The notes under the pieces were generated by a model. The model was not told where the DNA came from and did not search any database. It saw only the letters and a program-made list of their open reading frames with translations. From CAIXSC01 sp046349855 (lineage in GTDB: Bacteria; Planctomycetota; Planctomycetia; Pirellulales; Pirellulaceae), in contig JAXMBM010000005.1 of the NCBI GenBank assembly GCA_046349855.1, forward strand, positions 121,061-185,060: a stretch of DNA of 64,000 bases, written 5' to 3'. Of this stretch, positions 10,321 through 19,967 are shown piece after piece. The position numbers and the translations under genes are program-made. Within the stretch, counting starts at the first letter, position 1. The number at the start of each line of letters is the position of its first letter.

Positions 10321-13182
10321 TTAGCCTTCGGCATTCCCCTGCGACTGCACGTAGGCTTGCGCTCGCTGCCGTTGCCGCGGAGTGAGTCCGGGTCGTTCGA
10401 GCCGTAGGGCCAAACGAAAGCAGCAGGCCGCGTCCGCTTTGAGCCCGCGCTGATGGTAGACGCGCCCCAGTTGGTAAAAGAGCCAGGCGCTGAGCGGAGT
10501 AAGCGGGACGGCGGCATCAAAGTCCTGATTGGCCCCCGCCTCGTCTCCCAGGCCCGCCCGAGCAAAACCACGCCCCGCCAATGCCGCTCCGCGCTGCGCC
10601 GCGGGCTCAGCCGTCGACATGCCGGCCAGGGCCTGATCGAACGCCGCGCAGGCCGCTTCGTACTCGCCCAGTTCCTCCAGCAGTTGCCCCTGGAAAACGG
10701 CCAGCGCGGGAGTCTCTTCGATCAACTCCCGCAACTTTTCCAGCGCCGCCAGCGCCTCGACCAGTTCCTCGGCGGCCAGCAGCGACAGCGCCCGCACATG
10801 CAGTGCCGGCGGATGATCGGGGGCCTGCAGCAACGCCTCATCGGCTCGCGCCAAAGCCTCGGTCACGCGTCCCGCGGTGAGGTGCCAGTGAGCTTCATCG
10901 ACGAGCCGCATCAGCTGAAACTGCTCGGCGGAATCCGGGTCCAGCGTCTCGGCCCGCTGATAATCCTCGGTGGCTCGCTCCGGGAAACCTTTAAGCAACC
11001 AGACGTTGGCGCGGCGCGTGTAGGCCGGCGCGAACTCGGGAGAAACGGTAATGGCGTGAGTCAAATCGGCCAAGGCCGCTTCGACCTCGCCCTGCGCCGC
11101 CAGAATCTGCCCGCGATGGAACCGCGCCGACAGATTGTCCGGTTCGAGAACCAGCACGGCATCCAGATCGCTCCGAGCCCGATCGTAGTCGTCCCCGCGC
11201 ATCCAGAAATTGGCCCGTTCCATCCGCGATTGCACGTCGTCCGGCGACAAGTCGACCAGCCGGTCGAGATCGGCGGCGGCCTGTTCGCGGTCCTGACAAT
11301 CCTCCCAGCAACCCGCCCGAATCAGCAGGGCGGGAGCGAAATCGGGGGATAACTCCAGAGCACGCCGGCAGTCCTGCAGTCCACGCTCCGCCTGCCCCTG
11401 GTGGCGATACAAGGCGGCTCGATGGCACCACAGTGACGCCTGTTCCGGGGACAGTCGCAGCGCCTCGTTCAGATCGGCCAGCGCCTCGTCAGATTGTCCC
11501 AGGCGAAGGCGAACCAGACTGCGGCACTTCCAGGCGGCGGCCTGATCCGGAGCCTGCTCGACCGCGATGTCCGCGTCGGCGAAAGCCTCCTCCCAGTCCC
11601 CCTGCGCCAGGTAGGCCTCGGCCCGCGTCAGGTAAACTCCCGGCGTGGCCGTCCCGCGGTCGATCGTCCGAGTGCAATCCTCGATCGCGCGTTCGGGCTG
11701 ATCGAGCGCCAGAAACACGGCCCCGCGGAGACCGTAGGCCGCGTCAAATTCGGGATCCAGCTGCAGCGCCGCGTCGCAGTCGACCAGTGCGGCATCAAAA
11801 TCGTCGCAGGCCCAGGCATGTTCCGCGCGCTGGACAAAATACAGCGGTCGATCGGGGGCAATCTGGATCGCCTGCGTGTAATCCTCCATGGCGCGTTGAG
11901 CCCCTTCCGGAAACGGCAGGGTGAACCGCGTACAGGCGGCACGCAGGGCGTACGCTTCGTCATCGTGCGGATCAAGCCGGATGGCCGCCGAGAAATCCTG
12001 CCAGGCCTGCTCAAAGTTGCGCTGCAGGGCATGAGCCCGCCCGCGGGCGATCCACAACCGGGGACTCCACGGATCGCAGTCGATCGCGGCACTGAAATCG
12101 GTCACCGCGGCCTCATAGGCATCCAGATCGAGCATCAGGATGCCGCGATTGTAGCGCGCCGCCACATGGCCGGGATCGCGGGCCAACAGCGTATTGAAAT
12201 CATGCAAGCCGGCCTGAGTGTCCCCCTGCACGCACGCCGCGGCACCTCGCGCCAATCGCGCCTCGATGTCGGACGGGTCCAACTGCAGGACCGTCGAGTA
12301 ATCCGCCAGCGCGCCCGATAAGTCCCCTTCCTCCCGCCGCCGCTCAGCCCGCCGCCGATACCACGTGGGATCGTCTGGCGCCGCCAGGATCCGCTCGTTC
12401 AGTTGATCGAGCGTCAGCGATTCCTCGGCATCTCCGGCATCGGCGTTTTCCAGCGACGCCAATGTCTCGGTCGTGGCGGCCGCAGCCGGCAGCCGCCCAC
12501 CACGAGGCCTCCCGAGAGCTCGGGCGGAACGCTCCCACCAGCCGCGCAAGGCGTGCCACCAGCGACGAAGCCGCCCGCGTCCCGGTTGGACCGGTGCCGT
12601 CGCTGCACCGCGGTCGGCAGCGGTCGAGTCCGCCTGCGCAGCGTGCGGCGCGTCGATCGTCACACCAGCCACTCGCTCCGCCGCCGTTGCCCCCGTTCCT
12701 TCGTCCGCGGGAAGTTCAACGCTTCGCTCACCTTCCCAGATTCCCAAACGGGTTGCCGCGGAAAGGATCAGCTGGTCGATGGAGCCGCCCGACCAGTCGG
12801 CCGCCCAGCGCACAAACGGAATACGAAACGCATGCTCACCAGCCGCGATCCCGCGTCCCAGAGACGTGCGGAATGAAAAGGCGACTGGCAACCGCCGCAC
12901 CGGCGGCAACGGCAACTCGGCCAAGCGTTTTTCCAACGGTGCCAGCCACGCCGGAGTCGCCTGTTGAGGCTGCACCTGCACGTCCACCAGCAACCGGCCA
13001 TTGGGCAACAGTGCGCAGGCCACGTCCAGTTCGCCATCGTCGCACGTATCGTCGACGCGTTGGTGGATTTCGCGGGTGACGGCCGCCACGAAATGGCTAA
13101 GCGCCTCCAGGTTCATCCGCTGTCGCGCCAGGGACTCGGATACCCAAAGCGTCACGAATTCACGCGGTACAGAATCCGACAC
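10321..13182 (-). CDS. Large TPR-repeat protein
   Basis: 953 residues from a GTG at 13182, chosen because GGGAGG lies 8 bases upstream of it; an ATG at 13236 would add 18 residues. The N-terminal 200 residues form a separate domain (VTLWVSESLARQRMN at the start) with no family I recognise. Residues 200-280 are a low-complexity linker. The rest is a long series of TPRs with repeated signatures such as LDPSDIEARLARG and LDPHDDEAYALRA. There is no signal peptide, so it is probably a cytoplasmic protein-protein scaffold. The gene converges with the DUF1501 gene, leaving 222 bp between them. Confidence 0.85.
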   Translation of the reverse strand: MSDSVPREFVTLWVSESLARQRMNLEALSHFVAAVTREIHQRVDDTCDDGELDVACALLPNGRLLVDVQVQPQQATPAWLAPLEKRLAELPLPPVRRLPVAFSFRTSLGRGIAAGEHAFRIPFVRWAADWSGGSIDQLILSAATRLGIWEGERSVELPADEGTGATAAERVAGVTIDAPHAAQADSTAADRGAATAPVQPGRGRLRRWWHALRGWWERSARALGRPRGGRLPAAAATTETLASLENADAGDAEESLTLDQLNERILAAPDDPTWYRRRAERRREEGDLSGALADYSTVLQLDPSDIEARLARGAAACVQGDTQAGLHDFNTLLARDPGHVAARYNRGILMLDLDAYEAAVTDFSAAIDCDPWSPRLWIARGRAHALQRNFEQAWQDFSAAIRLDPHDDEAYALRAACTRFTLPFPEGAQRAMEDYTQAIQIAPDRPLYFVQRAEHAWACDDFDAALVDCDAALQLDPEFDAAYGLRGAVFLALDQPERAIEDCTRTIDRGTATPGVYLTRAEAYLAQGDWEEAFADADIAVEQAPDQAAAWKCRSLVRLRLGQSDEALADLNEALRLSPEQASLWCHRAALYRHQGQAERGLQDCRRALELSPDFAPALLIRAGCWEDCQDREQAAADLDRLVDLSPDDVQSRMERANFWMRGDDYDRARSDLDAVLVLEPDNLSARFHRGQILAAQGEVEAALADLTHAITVSPEFAPAYTRRANVWLLKGFPERATEDYQRAETLDPDSAEQFQLMRLVDEAHWHLTAGRVTEALARADEALLQAPDHPPALHVRALSLLAAEELVEALAALEKLRELIEETPALAVFQGQLLEELGEYEAACAAFDQALAGMSTAEPAAQRGAALAGRGFARAGLGDEAGANQDFDAAVPLTPLSAWLFYQLGRVYHQRGLKADAACCFRLALRLERPGLTPRQRQRAQAYVQSQGNAEG

Positions 13183-13432
13183 GCTGTCTGCCTCCCGCGG
13201 AAGAACGCCCCCATCCCTGCCTTGATCGTACGCCAATCTCCGTCTCTGGCAAGAGCCGCGGCAACCGGGAGCCCACCCAATCTCAAGCTCGCTGGGCCGG
13301 ACAGAATCGCCGAGAGTCAGGGAACGCGGCGAGCGAGCACGTCACGACGCTCGATTTTCCCAGCGGCGGAGCGGGCCGCGGACCGCCGGATAGGATCGGG
13401 TATGGTCCGCGAGGTCCTGCAGAAACAGACTA

Positions 13433-13467
13433 GGCCGACCGTAACCTGTGCGAGGTCGCGGTCGGCC
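13433..13467. terminator. Hairpin terminator, possibly bidirectional
   Basis: GGCCGACC at 13433-13440 pairs with GGTCGGCC at 13460-13467, followed on plus by TTTCT. On minus it lies 40 bp after the stop of the 29-aa gene, so it may end that transcript. Confidence 0.5.
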
Positions 13468-13506
13468 TTTCTCGTTGTGGTCCAGAGAGGCGCGAAGCGG
13501 CAGACG

Positions 13507-13596
13507 TTACTTCGACTTCTTCGCGGCAGTCTTCTTGGTCGACTTCTTCGCCGGAGCCTTCTTGCCCGCCTTCGCAGCCTTCTTGCCGGTAGCCAT
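13507..13596 (-). CDS. 29-aa lysine/alanine-rich histone H1-like peptide
   Basis: ATG at 13596 is preceded by AGGAG at a 7-nt spacing. The stop is TAA at 13507-13509 on the minus strand. The product has 29 residues and consists almost only of Lys, Ala, Thr, Ser, Gly and Pro: MATGKKAAKAGKK, then APAKKSTKKTAAKKSK. This is the composition of histone H1-like C-terminal tails and of small planctomycete DNA-binding proteins, so DNA or RNA binding is likely by charge alone. The regular KK spacing, the good ribosome site and the hairpin after the stop argue for a real gene although it is very short. Confidence 0.7.
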   Translation of the reverse strand: MATGKKAAKAGKKAPAKKSTKKTAAKKSK

Positions 13597-13707
13597 CCTG
13601 GAACTCCTCATACCAGGGCTTCCCTCTGAACCAACTGCCTCCTCCGGGAAACCCGAGATGGAGAAAGCAGCACGAGATGAGATTGAATCAACTGAGCCAC
13701 TTTTTCG

Positions 13708-14073
13708 TCAAGACAATTTTCCACTCTTGAGGAAATCCGCCGCCAGATTTTTTTCGCGCTCGCCTCGGCGCCGCACCGCAACCTGCCAGCAGGCGAGAAA
13801 ACCGGCCACCATCAACAGAATGATGAGCGGCTTGAGCCACTGCACGTGACCCGCGCGATAGTCGTACCACACCACACCCACGGACAGCACGACGCCCCAG
13901 CCGAAAATCGCCAGCATGATCCAGCGCAGAGGTGTCCCGCGAACCAGCGCCCGCTCGGTCGCCGCCGCGCCGCCCACGCCTGCGGGCAGATCGCCCGCCG
14001 CACTTGCCGCGTGCTCGTCGGCCGCACGTTGGCCCGCTGCTGTGTCGTCCGGTGTCGCCATGCTGTGACTCAA
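13708..14073 (-). CDS. Small two-TM membrane protein
   Basis: 121 residues with a hydrophilic alanine-rich N-terminal 50 residues and two membrane segments, at about 51-70 (LRWIMLAIFGWGVVLSVGVV) and 82-98. The C-terminal tail is basic. The start ATG overlaps the stop of the upstream radical SAM gene by four bases (ATGA, 14070-14073), so the two are probably translated together. No family was recognised and the function is unknown. Confidence 0.7.
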   Translation of the reverse strand: MSHSMATPDDTAAGQRAADEHAASAAGDLPAGVGGAAATERALVRGTPLRWIMLAIFGWGVVLSVGVVWYDYRAGHVQWLKPLIILLMVAGFLACWQVAVRRRGEREKNLAADFLKSGKLS

Positions 14074-15197
14074 CCTCCCATTCCGTAAAACGAGTGCGCT
14101 CGGAGACCCGTGCGCGTCTGCACGAGGTCGCGAATCGCATCGACTTCGTCATCCCGCAGCGCCCCCACCGCGTCCTCGGCGGGCCGACGCGCCACCGTGT
14201 AAACCTGCACCAGCTTGATCTGACCACCGCCCGCCTGGATCTCGCAAAGCCGATCACAGTAGGCCGCCAGTTCCTGAGCCGTCGGTGGCTCTCCCTGCCA
14301 CCGCAGAAACAGCGACTGAATCACCACCGGTCGCCGGCGGGCCACCAGCGTAATGTTGGCGACAATCCGCGCCAAAGGCATCGGCGTGCGATCGATCTGG
14401 CGGAAATAGGCGTCGGTCCCCGCATCCAGCTTAGCCCAGATCTCCCCCTGATTCCGATCCAATACCTCCAGAGCCTGCTGCACCGCGGGCCGCTGGAACA
14501 GACTGGCGTTGGTAATCAACACCAGTTTGACGTCCGGCAGGTCCAAACGCCGCTTCACCGCCGCACAGGCCTCCACGACCTGGCCAAAGTTCCGCAGCGA
14601 CGTCGGTTCGCCATCCCCGGAAAACGCGATATCGTTCACGCGCCGCAGAGGTGGCGGAGTGTCGCGAAACCGGGAGGTGGAAAAGATCTGGCCGGACACC
14701 GCCAGCCGCAGCAACCCTTCGAGTTCCCGCAACAGGTCCGGCAGCCCGACAAAGCGAGTTCCGCCGGGGATGCGGCGGTCGACCTGACAGTACACGCAGT
14801 CAAAATTGCAGATCTTGTCCGGATTCAAATTGACGCCGATCGACAGGCCACCCGAACGGCGACTCAACACCGGATAAACATACCGGTAATCCTCGAACCG
14901 CCGCTCGTGATGCGCGTACAACGGCACGATGCGCGGCGGCGAGGCCGCTGGAATGCTGCCCCCCACCGGAACCAACGCTGTGCCAGCCCCAGGCACCTCG
15001 GAGCTGGTAGAAGACAGACTGGATGCCGGCCTGCCAGAAGGTTGGCGGTCGGAAGGCTGACAGTCGGAAGGCTGCCGGTCAGGCGCCTGCGTCGCCGAAG
15101 CCGGCACTCCTGCATCCGGCGTACCGGGAGCACGCTCGTCGCCGGGGGTCGATTTTGCCTTCGGTAAATCCACGTTGCCCCAGGGCCTCCCGTCCAT
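14070..15197 (-). CDS. Radical SAM protein
   Basis: 375 residues. The first ~85 residues are low complexity, with near-repeats of RQPSDxQPSD, and may not be structured. The radical SAM core follows: GVNLNPDKICNFDCVYCQVD carries the C-x3-C-x2-C iron-sulfur motif at about 133-140, then FSGDGEPTS (the GGEP-type SAM site) and VLITNASLF. Sequence style is closest to the COG0731-like radical SAM group, but I cannot assign a reaction. It is upstream of, and overlaps, the small membrane protein gene. A start nearer the core, inside the low-complexity leader, is possible. Confidence 0.82.
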   Translation of the reverse strand: MDGRPWGNVDLPKAKSTPGDERAPGTPDAGVPASATQAPDRQPSDCQPSDRQPSGRPASSLSSTSSEVPGAGTALVPVGGSIPAASPPRIVPLYAHHERRFEDYRYVYPVLSRRSGGLSIGVNLNPDKICNFDCVYCQVDRRIPGGTRFVGLPDLLRELEGLLRLAVSGQIFSTSRFRDTPPPLRRVNDIAFSGDGEPTSLRNFGQVVEACAAVKRRLDLPDVKLVLITNASLFQRPAVQQALEVLDRNQGEIWAKLDAGTDAYFRQIDRTPMPLARIVANITLVARRRPVVIQSLFLRWQGEPPTAQELAAYCDRLCEIQAGGGQIKLVQVYTVARRPAEDAVGALRDDEVDAIRDLVQTRTGLRAHSFYGMGG

Positions 15198-15234
15198 GGT
15201 GTAGTGCGGGAGCGTGGCGGCGGCCAGCGGCCCC

Positions 15235-15507
15235 TCAGGAGTCCAGCTTCCGCAGATCGGAGAATTCGTCGAGCGTCACGGTGGTCAGTTCGCCGTCGGG
15301 GCGGCGCAGCACGATTATGTCGCTGTACACCCGGTCGTCGAAGTTACGCTGGTGGTGCAGCGCATGCCGCCGCCGGTCGGTACGAACCACCGTCCCGACC
15401 GTGGTGGTAGTCCAGGTCTGGAAGCCAACCTTGACCTCGTGTTTCACTTCGACCCGATCGCCCGGCTGGAGCTGAGCGAATACCTGCAACGCTGCTGGGT
15501 AGGCCAT
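15235..15507 (-). CDS. Conserved hypothetical small protein
   Basis: 90 residues from ATG 15507. The upstream part of the open frame is the shadow of ilvC. The sequence LQPGDRVEVKHEVKVGFQTW, then TVGTVVRTDRRRHALHH and DIIVLRRPDGELTTV looks like a small beta-barrel domain and resembles short conserved planctomycete proteins of unknown function. It lies 7 bp downstream of the ilvC stop and 37 bp upstream of the radical SAM start, all on minus, so it may be in the same transcript. Confidence 0.68.
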   Translation of the reverse strand: MAYPAALQVFAQLQPGDRVEVKHEVKVGFQTWTTTTVGTVVRTDRRRHALHHQRNFDDRVYSDIIVLRRPDGELTTVTLDEFSDLRKLDS

Positions 15508-15514
15508 AGCCGAC

Positions 15515-16519
<1,005 letters not shown>

Positions 16520-16650
16520 GTTCTCTGCTGACTCCTGAGTGTTCTCGACGGCGTCCTGCGACGCGCTTGGCAATGCCTGGTGCGGCCCCTCACAATTCAC
16601 AGCGCGTCCGGCGGGCCGCGCTGCCGGACGAGTGGAAAGCGGGTGTCGGA

Positions 16651-17160
16651 TCAGCCCGCTTCATCCCCGGGATCGGTCGACTGGCCCGTCCGCACCATGG
16701 CGATGCGTCCCGTCCGCACCAGTTCCAGGATGCCATACGGACGCATGCGATTGACGAACGCCTCGACCTTGCTGCCGCGCCCGGAGATCTCGATCATCAT
16801 CTCGTCGTCGCCGACATCGACCACGCGGCCGCGGAAAATATCGACCAGCTCGCGAATCTCGCTCCGCTTGCCTCCCGGCGGCGCCTTGACCTTGATCAGC
16901 ATCAGGTCGCGTTCGACATAGTCCTTGGAACTGATGTCGTCGACCCGCACCACGGTGACGATCTTCTCCAGCTGCTTCCGCACCTGCTCCAGCACCCGAT
17001 CGTCTCCCACCACCACGAAGGTCATCCGCGACAGGTGGGGATCCTGAGTTTCGCCGACCGCCAGCGAATCGATGTTGTAGCCGCGCGAGGCCAGCATGCC
17101 CGAGATGTGGGCCAACACCCCCGGGATGTTTTGAACAACGGCCGACAGAAGATGACGCAT
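16651..17160 (-). CDS. ilvN: Acetolactate synthase small (regulatory) subunit
   Basis: 169 residues from ATG 17160 (MRHLLSAVVQNIPGVLAHIS). The ACT domain covers about residues 1-75, with the feedback-binding signature NIPGVLAHISGMLASRGYNI and then SRMTFVVVGDD. The C-terminal domain includes FRGRVVDVGDDEMMIEISG. Length and order match IlvN/IlvH, the valine-sensing partner of the catalytic IlvB subunit. It is followed on the same strand by ilvC. The catalytic subunit gene must lie elsewhere. Confidence 0.95.
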   Translation of the reverse strand: MRHLLSAVVQNIPGVLAHISGMLASRGYNIDSLAVGETQDPHLSRMTFVVVGDDRVLEQVRKQLEKIVTVVRVDDISSKDYVERDLMLIKVKAPPGGKRSEIRELVDIFRGRVVDVGDDEMMIEISGRGSKVEAFVNRMRPYGILELVRTGRIAMVRTGQSTDPGDEAG

Positions 17161-17289
17161 GCGTCCCGGAAATCCCCGCTCCGAAAAATGGGAAAACGGC
17201 GATGATAGCCCTCCCCTCCCGGCACGACAAGGGCCCGCAACCTCAGGAGCGGCACCGGACTCCCGCCACACGCCACTCCCGCTAAGGCA

Positions 17290-17925
17290 TCAGCCCCAGA
17301 ACTGCCACCAGGGGCGTTTGGCCGGTTTCTTGGGTGGCGTCTTGGCGGAGGTGAACTTGCGCCCCATCGACCCGATCGCCCCTTCCATCCGCGCCCCGTT
17401 CAGATTGGTGTCCACCAGCTTGGCGTCCATCAGGTTGGCATTGCTCAGGTCGGCACTGGCCAGATTGGCCCCCGTCAAGTCGGCTCCCCGCAGGTCGGCC
17501 TTGGTGAGCGTCGCTTCGGCCAGGTTGGCCCGCAGCTCCACCATGCTCAGGTCGGCCCCCGGCAACCGCGCGTTCTCAAAATCGCAATCGTTGAACTTGG
17601 CGTAACGGCATACGGCCGACGTCAGATTGGCCTTCTTGAAGCAGGCCCCGATCGCCACCGCATCGGTCAAATCGGCCTGGGCCAGATTGGCGTTCGTGAA
17701 GTCGCTTCCCGACAGCACGGCGCTATGCAGGTTCGTCTTCTCCAGACGGGCATTCTGGAAGTCGGCCCCACGCAGGTTAGCGCACTGGAAATCGGCCCCG
17801 GCCAGGTTCGCACCCGCCAGATTGGCCCCCTCCAGCTGACAGTTCTCAAATGACTGCCCCACCAGGGTATCCGCGTCGACCTCCTTGAGTACGCGACCCG
17901 TTTCGCGATGCTTAATGACAATCAT
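17290..17925 (-). CDS. Pentapeptide-repeat protein
   Basis: 211 residues. From about residue 30 to 195 the sequence is an almost unbroken series of A(D/N)LxxA-type pentapeptides (GANLAGANLAGADFQCANLR and similar), which fold as a right-handed quadrilateral beta-helix. The N-terminal 30 residues (MIVIKHRETGRVLKEVDADT) form a short cap. The C terminus is basic and ends in PKKPAKRPWWQFWG. No toxin or membrane segment is attached. Members can be structural or can protect DNA gyrase, but nothing here decides the role. It is 129 bp upstream of ilvN on the same strand. Confidence 0.88.
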   Translation of the reverse strand: MIVIKHRETGRVLKEVDADTLVGQSFENCQLEGANLAGANLAGADFQCANLRGADFQNARLEKTNLHSAVLSGSDFTNANLAQADLTDAVAIGACFKKANLTSAVCRYAKFNDCDFENARLPGADLSMVELRANLAEATLTKADLRGADLTGANLASADLSNANLMDAKLVDTNLNGARMEGAIGSMGRKFTSAKTPPKKPAKRPWWQFWG

Positions 17926-18251
17926 GGCGTTACTCTAGCCTCCTACAAACCCACGACAGACACGAGTCAGGAAGGGGGAGGACAGACAGGATGGAAACGA
18001 CGCACCGGCCAGTATAGCCGGATTCCCCCCCCGGCGCAAGCCAGCACCCCACGAGCCGCCTCACGAGCCACCGCGTCACGACACTACCGCGCCGCGACAT
18101 CCCGGCGTCCCAACCTTCCTTGGCGTTTCCCCGTCCCGCCGTGCCGCCCTCCCGCCGAGAGAAAGTCGACTGGTCCTCGGGCGAAAAAATGGCTACCGTT
18201 CCCCGCCCAAACCCCAGCCGATTTTCCTGGGACTTCCGCCGCGGTGCCACC

Positions 18252-19064
18252 ATGAACTTTCGCGTCGATCTGGACATCTTCCGCGGTCCGCTCGACCTGT
18301 TGCTCTACCTCGTCCGCAAGCATGAACTCGAAATCGCGGACATTCCAATCGCGGTAATTGCCGAACAGTTCATGGCTTACATCGAGATCCTGGAAGTCAT
18401 CGACATCAATGCCGTGGGCGACTTCCTGGACATGGCCAGCACGTTGGTGGAAATCAAATCCCGCCTTGTCCTCCCCCACGGCGGCGAAGAAACCGACGAA
18501 CTGCTCGATCCCCGCGCCGATCTCGTCCAGCAACTGCTCGAATACAAGAAATTCAAGGATGCCGCCAGCCTGCTGGATGACCGAAGCCGTGATTGGCAAC
18601 AACATTATGCTCGCCTGGTCGACGATCTTCCCCCGCGTCAACCCCACCTCGCCGAGCAACCTATTCAGGAAGCCGAACTGTGGGACCTCGTCAGCGCCTT
18701 CGGCCGCATCATTCGCGAGAGCCAAGTGGTGCCCACCGCGAATATCGTGTATGACGACACACCAATCCACGTCTACATGCGGCGCATCCACCGGATGCTG
18801 GCCGAAGAGGGGCGAGCCGCTTTCTCGCAACTCTTCGCACCAGGCATGCACAAGTCGGCGTTGATCGGTGTGTTTTTGTCCATCCTGGAGTTGGCACGGC
18901 ACCACAGCGTTCTCACGGAACAGGTCGAGGGGCACGGGGAAATCTGGATCCGGCCGGGTGAAGGATTCGACCCGCAATGGAATCTGGCCGACATCGATCC
19001 CGCCAAGGCAGCCGCCCTGGCCGACAAACTGGCCGCAGCCAATCTGCCCCTCAAACCGCGCTAG
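18252..19064 (+). CDS. scpA: Segregation and condensation protein A
   Basis: 270 residues from ATG 18252 (MNFRVDLDIFRGPLDLLLYL); an in-frame ATG at 18189 would add a 21-residue leader not typical of the family. ScpA is the kleisin of the bacterial SMC-ScpAB condensin that folds and segregates chromosomes. The N-terminal GPLDLLLYLVRKHELEIADI motif and the C-terminal winged-helix part (FLSILELARHHSVLTEQ) are present. The scpB partner is not in the window. The gene is followed 63 bp later by the RNase Z-like gene. Confidence 0.92.
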   Translation: MNFRVDLDIFRGPLDLLLYLVRKHELEIADIPIAVIAEQFMAYIEILEVIDINAVGDFLDMASTLVEIKSRLVLPHGGEETDELLDPRADLVQQLLEYKKFKDAASLLDDRSRDWQQHYARLVDDLPPRQPHLAEQPIQEAELWDLVSAFGRIIRESQVVPTANIVYDDTPIHVYMRRIHRMLAEEGRAAFSQLFAPGMHKSALIGVFLSILELARHHSVLTEQVEGHGEIWIRPGEGFDPQWNLADIDPAKAAALADKLAAANLPLKPR

Positions 19065-19127
19065 CTCCCCACCCGGTGATCCCCCAACGGGGCCCGCGTC
19101 TGCCGGGACGATGCGTCGAGGTTCGCG

Positions 19128-19967
19128 ATGATCCATAATCTGCCGGTTAAATCCCTCGTTCACAAAGGCTGGACCGTCGAGGGTTACTCACGAGCCGCCG
19201 TCCAGTCGTACTGGCGGATCCCCGAACTGAAAATCGGTTTCGACCTCGGTGCCCAGCCGTGGGACTTCATGGGTTCGAGCTGGTGGTTTATCAGCCACAC
19301 CCACCTGGATCACATCGCCGCTCTGCCCGTTTACGTCGCGCGCCGGCGGATGATGAAGATGGAGCCGCCGACGATCTATCTGCCGGCCCACGCCATCGAA
19401 CCGGCCCAGCATATTCTCCGCTACTTCAGCCGACTCGACCGCAGCCGCATGCCCTGCGAACTCGTGCCGGTCAACCCGGGGGACGAATTCGAACTGTCGC
19501 GCGAACACATCATCAGTGCCGTCGAAACCAAACATACCGTGCCGGCCCTCGGCTATATCGTCTGGGAACGGCGGAAGAAGCTGAAGACCGAATATCAGCA
19601 GCTGTCCGGCGACCAGATTCGTGACCTGCGGTTGTCGGGTGTGGAGGTTTCCGAGGAGCGCCGTCTGCCACTGCTGGCCTATCTCGGCGACAGCTCCCCC
19701 GCCGGACTCGACAATAACCCGGCCATGTTCGACGCCGAGATCCTGATCGCGGAAATGACCTTCGTGGCGCCGCATCATCGCAAGGACAAGATCCACAAAT
19801 TCGGCCACATGCATCTGGACGATTTCGTCGAACGGCAGGCCCGCTTCCGCAACGGTTGCCTCATCGCAGCCCACTTCAGTACCCGGTACCACGACCGGCA
19901 GATACGGGAAATGGTAACGCGTGCCTTTCCCGATCTCCTCGGAGGCCGCCTCCACCTGTGGCTGTGA
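19128..19967 (+). CDS. RNase Z-like metallo-beta-lactamase-fold protein
   Basis: 279 residues. The zinc ligand motif is SHTHLDHIAALP (HxHxDH, about residues 57-62), with further likely ligands in LAYLGDSSPAG and in the late histidines of the FGHMH and AAHFS segments. This arrangement fits the RNase Z/ElaC group, which trims tRNA 3' ends; that would suit an organism whose tRNA genes here lack encoded CCA. Length is near the 300-residue norm. It overlaps the start of hemW, implying co-translation. A different MBL-fold hydrolase role cannot be excluded. Confidence 0.8.
   Translation: MIHNLPVKSLVHKGWTVEGYSRAAVQSYWRIPELKIGFDLGAQPWDFMGSSWWFISHTHLDHIAALPVYVARRRMMKMEPPTIYLPAHAIEPAQHILRYFSRLDRSRMPCELVPVNPGDEFELSREHIISAVETKHTVPALGYIVWERRKKLKTEYQQLSGDQIRDLRLSGVEVSEERRLPLLAYLGDSSPAGLDNNPAMFDAEILIAEMTFVAPHHRKDKIHKFGHMHLDDFVERQARFRNGCLIAAHFSTRYHDRQIREMVTRAFPDLLGGRLHLWL

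Noticed and set aside
10106..10324. 72-codon plus frame between the DUF1501 and TPR genes
   Set aside because: No family resemblance, no ribosome site, and it overlaps open frames on the other strand equally well.
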